A stretch of 64,000 nt of DNA from contig NZ_JAEACF010000001.1 in the NCBI RefSeq assembly GCF_016401385.1, forward strand, positions 1,984,001-2,048,000, written 5' to 3'. The translations under genes and the position numbers were made by a program. Source of the DNA: Fictibacillus halophilus. GTDB taxonomy: Bacteria > Bacillota > Bacilli > Bacillales > Fictibacillaceae. Below the pieces are notes generated by a model. That model did not search any database and was not told where the DNA came from. It was given only the letters and a program-made list of their open reading frames with translations. Positions 57,714-64,000 of the stretch are shown here, in pieces. Positions within the stretch are counted from its first letter, which is position 1. The number at the start of each line of letters is the position of its first letter.

Positions 57714-60001
57714 TATTGTGCAGTTTTAACCTTTAAGCCCTTTTTGTCTACTACAAATGAGATATCCCCATGCTCGTCTGTCCGATAAATAATAATCCCT
57801 CTTCCCCTTAATCTCTTCAAAACTTCTGGTGCCGGATGGCCATACATGTTGTTTTCGCCCGCTGAAATAATTCCATATCGAGGAGAGACGCTGTTTAAAA
57901 AAGATGGAGTTGAAGATGTTACACTTCCATGGTGACCAACTTTAAGTACGTCAGACTTTATTTTTGGAAAACTGTTTATGATCGCAGTCTCAGCTTCCGC
58001 TTCAATGTCACCTGTTAATAAAAATGTTTGATCGTAAACCTTAAGCCAGAGAACGATGGAGTTATTATTTGAGGTGCTTTCTTTAGATCCTGGATGCAAA
58101 ACTAAAAATAGAGAGTGAGCTGATTCCCATTGCATACCTTTAGCTAGCTTCACCACATCAATATTATTCTTTGCTGCTGCGGTTTCGATGAATGTCTCAA
58201 GATCATTACCTTTTCGTTTATGGGGCAAAGAAACATTTTCCACCTTGATATGATCGAGTAAAAACTCTCCTCCCCCAGCATGATCTAAATCTCCATGAGT
58301 AATGATTAGCCCATCTAAACGTCGGATTCCTTTCGCTTTCAAGAAGGGATATACTACTTCTTTTGTAACGTCATATTCTTCCTCTCTTTTTTCCCAATCC
58401 TCTTGACCAAAAGAGAATGAACCACCAGTATCAATCAAATAGACTGCTTTTCTGTAGGGCAACTCGACGAGAATACTATCACCTTGTCCTACATTTATAA
58501 AAGATACCGTTGCTTTTGGGTTTACATAAGGAAGTCCCCAATGAATGAAACAGACTAATAGAAATGGCATAACAATCAAGATGTGAATTTGTTTAGTAAC
58601 TTCCCATCTGTACATAAAATAGAAGATCGCACAAAAATACAGTGCATATATCCAATCAGTTGGTCTTCCTAAAACAACAGTCATCTTGAGAAACTGCGCC
58701 TTTTCCATGAACAGGACTGAGAAATTAAACAAGGATTCGATAAGCTCTTTAACCGTTAGAATCGCTTCTGGTACAAATAAAGAAAGGAGCAGAATAACAA
58801 AAGAAATGGGAAACAAAACCAATGATACGAAAGGGATATATAGGACATTAAAGGGAATCGACAATAGGGAGAATTCAAAAAAGTGATAAAGAATGATCGG
58901 AAAGGAAAACAAAGAACAGATTGAAGAAGTCATAATCAGTAATCCAATAGAAGAAGCGTTTTCGAGAACGTAAATAGAAGTAATCAAAACGAAGGTCATT
59001 AGAAAAGAGAGTTGAAATCCAAGGTCAAATGCGAACGAAGGATCATAGCTCAGCATTCCTATACATACAAACGAGAGCAGTGTCACAGGATGCAGCTTCC
59101 CTTTAAACATCATGATTAGTAACACGATCATGCCCATCATACCTGCTCGTATGATCGAACTTTCAGCTCCCGTTAGTACAATGTAGATCGGCAGGAAAAG
59201 AATGATTAGTATGTAGGCTATTTCTTTTATCACACCCAACCTTACAAGAATTAAATATAAGATATAAGTAACAATTCCAACATTAAATCCAGAGACTGCT
59301 AATAGATGTGTCAACCCCAAACCTTGGTAATATTGAAGTGTTTCTGCTTCTATTCCGTCTCTATAACCAAAAAGAAGAGCATTCATCAAACCAGCTGTGT
59401 TAGCAGAAAAATGATTTTCTAATGCTTTAATCTTCTTGCTTCGCCAAGTATCTATTTGTTCATGGACACTCGGATTCTTAGTCTTTTCACAGTGATCGAC
59501 ACCGAACTCAACTGTTTTTAAGATCCAGTAGATATTGTTGTTCCTTAAATATTCACGATAATCCATTCCATAAAAATGGGTTTTTGTCTGAGGTTCCTCA
59601 AGTTTTCCTTTTAAAACGCATGATAAATGAATACTTAGATTGTTAAGCTGTTCCTTTTCAACTGCTGATTTTATTTTATGATAAACAACGACCGTTTCAT
59701 CATACGTTTCAAGTTCGAAGCTTAATAAGTTTCCGTCTATTTTGGGAATTGATATTATTTTACCTGAAAATATCATTTGTTCTTCTGAAAACTTGGAGAA
59801 ACTTTTATTGTTATCGTAATGGGAATAGATAAAGAAGATTGGGAGAAAAACGAGGATGTATATTGACTTTTTTCTGATCTGTATAACAATAACGATAACC
59901 AGGAAAGCCATAAAAACTAACCCGGTTATCGAAGAATTTTGAGAAATCCAGATTCCATAGAATGCAGAGCATGCACTCAAGACGGCATGTCTAGGATTCA
60001 T
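57713..60001 (-). CDS. comEC: Competence DNA channel protein ComEC
   Basis: 762 residues. Two or three N-terminal membrane helices, an OB-like external domain (~70-190), the competence domain with many helices (~200-500), and a C-terminal metallo-beta-lactamase-like domain with THGDLDHAGG (~566-575) and VGHHGS. Moves single-stranded DNA across the membrane; the C-terminal domain may be the nuclease. Starts ATGA over the comEB stop without a clear ribosome-binding site, so it depends on coupling. Confidence 0.93.
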   Translation of the reverse strand: MNPRHAVLSACSAFYGIWISQNSSITGLVFMAFLVIVIVIQIRKKSIYILVFLPIFFIYSHYDNNKSFSKFSEEQMIFSGKIISIPKIDGNLLSFELETYDETVVVYHKIKSAVEKEQLNNLSIHLSCVLKGKLEEPQTKTHFYGMDYREYLRNNNIYWILKTVEFGVDHCEKTKNPSVHEQIDTWRSKKIKALENHFSANTAGLMNALLFGYRDGIEAETLQYYQGLGLTHLLAVSGFNVGIVTYILYLILVRLGVIKEIAYILIILFLPIYIVLTGAESSIIRAGMMGMIVLLIMMFKGKLHPVTLLSFVCIGMLSYDPSFAFDLGFQLSFLMTFVLITSIYVLENASSIGLLIMTSSICSLFSFPIILYHFFEFSLLSIPFNVLYIPFVSLVLFPISFVILLLSLFVPEAILTVKELIESLFNFSVLFMEKAQFLKMTVVLGRPTDWIYALYFCAIFYFMYRWEVTKQIHILIVMPFLLVCFIHWGLPYVNPKATVSFINVGQGDSILVELPYRKAVYLIDTGGSFSFGQEDWEKREEEYDVTKEVVYPFLKAKGIRRLDGLIITHGDLDHAGGGEFLLDHIKVENVSLPHKRKGNDLETFIETAAAKNNIDVVKLAKGMQWESAHSLFLVLHPGSKESTSNNNSIVLWLKVYDQTFLLTGDIEAEAETAIINSFPKIKSDVLKVGHHGSVTSSTPSFLNSVSPRYGIISAGENNMYGHPAPEVLKRLRGRGIIIYRTDEHGDISFVVDKKGLKVKTAQ

Positions 60002-60459
60002 GCTTTATGAGTAAGAAATGTTGAAGGCAAGAAGTTCATTTCAACTTTTTCAACGATTACTCCTGCTTCTTTAAACTGTTCAATGCTATACGGATGATTT
60101 TTATAGTCCTGACCATAATAGATTTTTTTAATACCACTTTGTATGATTGATCGACAACAATGCAAGCAAGGGAAGTGGGTTACGTACATTTCAGCACCTT
60201 CTGTCGGTACACCGAACTTCGCGCATTGCAATAGTGCGTTCATCTCTGCATGGATGGTCCTTACACAATGACCATCAATCACATAGCAGCCTTCATCAAT
60301 ACAATGAACACCACCTGAGATCGAGCCATTATAACCTCCAGCGATAATCCGTTTATCTCTTACTATCGTTGCCCCAACAGCTAATCTGGTGCATGTACTT
60401 CTTAGTGCAAGCAATTGGCTTTGTGCCATATAATATTCGTTCCACGATATTCGCTGCAA
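59998..60459 (-). CDS. comEB: dCMP deaminase-like ComEB
   Basis: 153 residues. Zinc deaminase motifs TIHAEMNALL (His and catalytic Glu) and PCLHCCRS. Probably deaminates dCMP to dUMP. Starts at TTG 60459 after GAGGAGG. Shorter than the ~189 residues of B. subtilis ComEB; the C-terminal tail is lacking but the catalytic domain is whole. Overlaps comEC. Confidence 0.92.
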   Translation of the reverse strand: MQRISWNEYYMAQSQLLALRSTCTRLAVGATIVRDKRIIAGGYNGSISGGVHCIDEGCYVIDGHCVRTIHAEMNALLQCAKFGVPTEGAEMYVTHFPCLHCCRSIIQSGIKKIYYGQDYKNHPYSIEQFKEAGVIVEKVEMNFLPSTFLTHKA

Positions 60460-60528
60460 CGCTAACCGCCTCCTCTATTTCTATAACCCTAGTGTAGTAT
60501 TCGTCTTTTAAAGGGTCAATAAAAACCC

Positions 60529-61167
60529 TTACTCAAAGCTAATTTGATCTTTCCATTGTTCAATCGTCTTTTCACCAATTCCTCTTACTTCTAATAACTG
60601 TTCTAAAGAAGTAAAGGGACCATTCTCTTCGCGATAGGAAATGATACTTTGTGCTTTTGCTGGCCCCACACCGTTTAGTGTTTGGAGCTCTGTTTCATCC
60701 GCAGAATTAATATTAACTAACGTGTGGTCATCTTCAACCGGCTTAGTTGATACTGGTTGCGACTCAAACTTTTCACCCTTCTCGGCTACATACACGATCA
60801 TTTCATCTGATATTTTCAAAGCTTGATTAACCGAACGAACTTCCGCTTCCTCTTTAAAGCCACCAGCCATCTGTATGGCATGTAACACACGGTCTCCTTC
60901 TTTCAACTCGTAGACTCCTGGACGCTTAACACTTCCTTGCACATCGACCATAATTTCTGTCTTTTTTCCGTCGTTCTCTTCACCCATCTTTCGCGCTGGC
61001 TGATCAGCGGAGATTTGCAATTCCGGTTGTATTTCTTTAGGAACTTGTGAGGGATTAGGCATATTTGGCTCACTTTGAAAATAATTGAATAGAGATACAA
61101 TTATTGCAAGGATCAGCATAATGCCACCTCCAATGAACCAGTTCATATGTTGCTTTAACTTTCCCAT
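60529..61167 (-). CDS. comEA: Competence DNA receptor ComEA
   Basis: 212 residues. N-terminal membrane anchor (~11-29), variable Pro/Glu-rich linker, SLBB/oligomerisation domain (IMVDVQGSVKRPGVYEL, ~72-130) and a C-terminal double helix-hairpin-helix DNA-binding domain (VNINSADETELQTLNGVGPAKA). Binds incoming DNA outside the membrane. First gene of comEA-comEB-comEC. AAGAAGGTG before start. No certain ComK site found. Confidence 0.93.
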   Translation of the reverse strand: MGKLKQHMNWFIGGGIMLILAIIVSLFNYFQSEPNMPNPSQVPKEIQPELQISADQPARKMGEENDGKKTEIMVDVQGSVKRPGVYELKEGDRVLHAIQMAGGFKEEAEVRSVNQALKISDEMIVYVAEKGEKFESQPVSTKPVEDDHTLVNINSADETELQTLNGVGPAKAQSIISYREENGPFTSLEQLLEVRGIGEKTIEQWKDQISFE

Positions 61168-61259
61168 TCATTCACCTTCTTAAATAGGCTTGAACTTGCA
61201 AAAAACATATTTAATACACTGCGTGCATAAATTTGAACGTAGAGGAAGGAGGTTCAGAT

Positions 61260-62096
61260 ATGAAGGTTGGAATTATCGGAACCGGAAATATGGGAAGCGT
61301 TCTTGCTTCTTCTTTTATCGAATCTTCAGCCATTTCGCCATCAAGGCTCATGGTCACTAACCGTACTCTGTCTAAAGCGGAGAGGCTGCAGAATGCCTAT
61401 CCAAAAATGAAGGTTGGTAATAATCCTGAAGAAGTTTTCCGATTTGCTGAGATTGTGTTCATATGTGTGAAACCACACGAGTTTTATTCGTTGCTTTCTA
61501 GCAATAAAAATTCTATCTCTAAACATCAACTGCTCGTTTCTATTACAAGTCCTATTTCCTGTGAACAGTTGGAAGATCTGCTAGATTGCAATATTGCAAG
61601 AGCTATTCCGAGTATTAATAATCGGGCACTAGCTGGATCATCTCTTGTAACTTTCGGAAAAAGATGTCACCCTGATTACAAAGAGAAGCTACTAACTTTA
61701 ATGAGTTATATTTCTACACCACTCGAAATCGATGAAAATATCACTCGGGTCTCTTCTGATATCGCGAGCTGTGGTCCTGCGTTTATCGGTTATGTCCTGC
61801 AATGCTTTATTAATTCAGCAGTCGATCAAACCGACATCACTAAAGCACAGGCAACCCAACTGGCAAGTGATATGATTATCGGAATGGGAAAACTACTTGA
61901 GAAAGATATTTATACGTTACCAACACTCATTCAAAAGGTATGCGTAAAAGGTGGTATTACAGGAGAAGGTATTAAGATTCTGAGCAATGAGGTCGATGAA
62001 GTTTTCGATCATGTCATTAAGCGCACACACGAAAAATATCATGAAGAATGCGAAAAAGTGAGCCAACAGTTTGAAGTAAAAGAAGAGCTTAAGTAA
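61260..62096 (+). CDS. comER: ComER, pyrroline-5-carboxylate reductase family
   Basis: 278 residues from ATG 61260 after GGAAGGAGG. N-terminal Rossmann fold with VGIIGTGNMGSVLA (~2-15) and ProC-like dimerisation domain. Divergent from comEA as in B. subtilis, where ComER is linked to sporulation/biofilm onset rather than DNA uptake. Substrate unknown. Confidence 0.92.
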   Translation: MKVGIIGTGNMGSVLASSFIESSAISPSRLMVTNRTLSKAERLQNAYPKMKVGNNPEEVFRFAEIVFICVKPHEFYSLLSSNKNSISKHQLLVSITSPISCEQLEDLLDCNIARAIPSINNRALAGSSLVTFGKRCHPDYKEKLLTLMSYISTPLEIDENITRVSSDIASCGPAFIGYVLQCFINSAVDQTDITKAQATQLASDMIIGMGKLLEKDIYTLPTLIQKVCVKGGITGEGIKILSNEVDEVFDHVIKRTHEKYHEECEKVSQQFEVKEELK

Positions 62097-62127
62097 ATTC
62101 TATCGTCATTATAAAACATCTAAAAAA

Positions 62128-62157
62128 AGAAAGCCGGGACCTAGATCCCGGCTTTCT
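62128..62157. terminator. Bidirectional terminator between comER and nrdF
   Basis: GAAAGCCGGGA and TCCCGGCTTTC pair around CCTAGA, with A-run and T-containing flanks. Confidence 0.9.
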
Positions 62158-63205
62158 ATAATTCATCGAACCCATTTTCATCAGAAACTTTAGTGTATTG
62201 TCTCGATTTCTGCTCAAAAAAATCACTTTTTCCCGAATTCACATCAGAATATGCCTTTATCCAAGGAAGAGGATTTTTATTGTATTCTGGGTATAGCTTG
62301 TTATAGCCTAATTCGTTCAATCGTTTATTCGCCATGAACTTAATATATGCTTCTAGATCGGATTCATGAATGCCCTCAAATGAATTTCCTATTATATACT
62401 TACTCCATTTAATCTCAAGCTCAGCGGCCCGATGAAACGTGTTTCTCGCAAACATCTCCAACTCTTCATCTCTTAATTGCGGGTCTTCTTCTATTACAGC
62501 TTTAAAAATTTGAGTAAAAAGATAAACATGTAGCTGCTCATCTCTATTAATATAGTTGATCATCGTTGAAGTCGAGACCATCTTTTGATTTCTGGCTAAA
62601 TTATAGAAGAAGCTGAATCCAGAATAAAAATTTAACCCTTCTAGGATTACGTCATAAACAATAGATTTCAAAAATGTTTGAGGCGTAGGGTTATGAATAA
62701 ATTCCTCATAGCCTTCTACAATGAAATCATTTCTCTCTCTTAGCACGGCATCTGTTTTCCAGTATTCAAATATTTCATCCTGCTTAGACTTCGGTACTAG
62801 AGAGGACAAAACGTACGAATATGACTGATTATGAACCACTTCTTGGAACGATAGAGTGGCCATTAGTGCAGCAAGGCTTGAATCTGTTAAATATGCTGCT
62901 ACTTTGCTCGAATAATCCGTTTGAACACTATCTAAGAATGCCAATAAACCTATAATCTTATTAAACGTATCTTGTTCTTTTTCACTCAAGCTAACATATT
63001 GTTTGCTGTCACTCGACATGTTGATCTCAAACGGTGTCCAAAAATTAGCCAACATGTTTTTGTATAGTGGATAAGCCCATTTATATCTCACATCGTCCCA
63101 GTTTAGAATGTTGGAACTCTTACCATTGATGATACCTGTGGATCGATTAGGAGCTTCTACATCATAGATTTTTCTCTCTTTGAGTGGTTGAATATTAACT
63201 TTCAC
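62156..63205 (-). CDS. nrdF: Ribonucleotide reductase class I, beta subunit
   Basis: About 349 residues (start GTG 63205, or GTG 63214; the first is better spaced from AAGGA). Ferritin-like fold with the six metal ligands in LLAFLDSVQ, FQEVVHNQSY, VILEGLNF and NRDEQLH; the radical Tyr is the Y of HNQSY. Makes the tyrosyl radical for dNTP synthesis. Sequence is unlike the usual 329-residue Bacillus NrdF, more like a longer second type. Overlaps the nrdE end. Confidence 0.88.
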   Translation of the reverse strand: MKVNIQPLKERKIYDVEAPNRSTGIINGKSSNILNWDDVRYKWAYPLYKNMLANFWTPFEINMSSDSKQYVSLSEKEQDTFNKIIGLLAFLDSVQTDYSSKVAAYLTDSSLAALMATLSFQEVVHNQSYSYVLSSLVPKSKQDEIFEYWKTDAVLRERNDFIVEGYEEFIHNPTPQTFLKSIVYDVILEGLNFYSGFSFFYNLARNQKMVSTSTMINYINRDEQLHVYLFTQIFKAVIEEDPQLRDEELEMFARNTFHRAAELEIKWSKYIIGNSFEGIHESDLEAYIKFMANKRLNELGYNKLYPEYNKNPLPWIKAYSDVNSGKSDFFEQKSRQYTKVSDENGFDEL

Positions 63206-64000
63206 AGCTTTCACATCCTTCTAACTCGATCGACGTAGACCGAGTGTAATAGGTTGTCTTCAATCCTTTTTTAAAGCTCAACATATGAAGGTGTAACAAC
63301 TCTTTGGCCTTTATGTTGTGATTAACATAGAGATTAAACGAAATGGACTGATCCACGTGCCTCTGTCTAGCTGCGTTCTGTTCAATACTCCATGTTTGAT
63401 CGATTAAAAACGCAGATTTATAAAACCATGTTGTTTCTGCACTCAAATCAGGTGCTGTTACAGGAATTTTATAGTTCTTCTTTTCTTCTGAATAGAATCT
63501 TTTAAATATAGGATCCACACTCGGCGTCGAATTTGCGATAATCGACGTTGATGAATTCGGTGCAACCGCAATGAGGTAACCATTCCTTAGTCCATGCATA
63601 TTGACTCTTTCTATTAGACTCTCCCACTCTTCAGAGGAATAGTTACGCTTAGAAAAGTAGGCCCCCGTCTCCCAATCTGATCCTGAAAACGCCGGATATC
63701 TTCCCTTTTCTTTCGCAAGCTCACAACTAGCATTGATTACATGATAATTAATCGTCTCATAAAGGGTATCAGCATACGAAACAGCTTCTTCACTTTCCCA
63801 CTTGATCCCCTCTTTCGCTAAAAGGTGGTGCCATCCAAATGTTCCTACACCGACTGCACGGTACTTCTTATTTGTAAGTTCTGCTTGAGGCACATCGATA
63901 CGATTAAGATCAATAACGTTATCAAGCATACGGATTTGAATATCAATCACTCTTTTTAACACGTCGTCATTGATCACTTTAGCAAGTGAAAGAGAAGATA
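63195..64000 (-). CDS. nrdE: Ribonucleotide reductase class I, alpha subunit (3' part)
   Basis: The frame is open to the window edge; about 268 C-terminal residues are visible. The catalytic-site block PNSSTSIIANSTPSVDPIFK lies in it, and the end GCESCES carries the redox cysteine pair that reduces the active site. Reduces ribonucleotides with the beta subunit. The N-terminal part, with the catalytic cysteine region and any ATP cone, lies beyond the window. Operon order nrdE-nrdF; no nrdI is visible in the part shown. Confidence 0.9.
   Translation of the reverse strand, partial: SSLSLAKVINDDVLKRVIDIQIRMLDNVIDLNRIDVPQAELTNKKYRAVGVGTFGWHHLLAKEGIKWESEEAVSYADTLYETINYHVINASCELAKEKGRYPAFSGSDWETGAYFSKRNYSSEEWESLIERVNMHGLRNGYLIAVAPNSSTSIIANSTPSVDPIFKRFYSEEKKNYKIPVTAPDLSAETTWFYKSAFLIDQTWSIEQNAARQRHVDQSISFNLYVNHNIKAKELLHLHMLSFKKGLKTTYYTRSTSIELEGCESCES

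Noticed and set aside
61168..61232. ComK boxes between comEA and comER
   Set aside because: One AAAT-N5-TTTT element is visible, but a second box at a proper spacing was not found.

Overview
The window is a chromosomal segment of a low-GC, endospore-forming member of the Bacillaceae. The evidence is gene content (sigA, gpr, yqfC/yqfD, yqxA, the late competence comE locus, CIRCE/HrcA heat-shock control) and gene order, which largely follows the yqe-yqf-yqg block of Bacillus subtilis. The genus cannot be fixed from the sequence alone. No prophage, insertion sequence, CRISPR array or toxin cluster was seen. This is mostly core genome, and the unusual signals are regulatory sites, a dispersed repeat family and local breaks in gene order.

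Layout. 1-4,530: end of a tRNA cluster (tRNA-Asn plus the 5' end of another), yqgC, a Na/Pi cotransporter, yqgB, a ypuA-like gene and yqfZ. 4,629-7,090: ispG, a 637-nt repeat-rich gap, yqfX and a DUF1540 gene. 7,160-12,840: metal homeostasis, with a znuC-znuB-zur operon behind a Zur-box-like site, a HAD phosphatase, and a manganese-type ABC operon (ATPase, permease, lipoprotein) whose promoter is followed by an MntR-like operator. 12,941-21,080: purine permease, yqfT, nfo, cshB, yqfQ, ispH, yqfO, trmK, cccA. 21,319-24,106: acyl-CoA synthetase and acyl-CoA dehydrogenase, with a cre-like site at the dehydrogenase promoter. 24,360-30,571: sigA, dnaG, yqxD, PPDK regulator, ccpN, recO, yqzL. 30,876-37,506 (minus strand, transcribed from high to low coordinate): yqfC-yqfD-phoH, then pgpH-ybeY-dgkA-cdd-era. 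37,886-41,420: rpsU, yqeY, nfeD-floA-yqfB. 41,566-50,565: deoC, mtaB-rsmE-prmA, dnaJ, and CIRCE-hrcA-grpE-dnaK. 50,603-57,676: hemW, lepA, yqxA, gpr, rpsT, holA, yqzM. 57,713-62,096: comEC-comEB-comEA and divergent comER. 62,156 to the end: nrdF and the 3' part of nrdE, running off the window.

How it fits together. Most genes lie on the minus strand in tightly packed, often ATGA/TTGA-overlapping operons bounded by good intrinsic terminators. Major functions are stress proteostasis, replication and transcription initiation (dnaG, holA, sigA), GTPase-assisted translation and ribosome maturation (era, ybeY, lepA, rsmE, prmA, mtaB), c-di-AMP turnover (pgpH), isoprenoid synthesis (ispG, ispH), zinc and manganese supply, DNA uptake, and sporulation.

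Notable departures from the B. subtilis order: spoIIP is absent between gpr and yqxA; glyQ-glyS are absent between recO and ccpN; a terminator plus a new promoter separates dnaK from dnaJ; and a class I ribonucleotide reductase operon follows comER. A ~133-bp palindromic repeat with terminal inverted repeats occurs in several intergenic positions. The yqfC ribosome-binding site lies in the 3' arm of a terminator-like hairpin whose loop carries a SigE-like -10 element. No completely new multi-gene system is evident.
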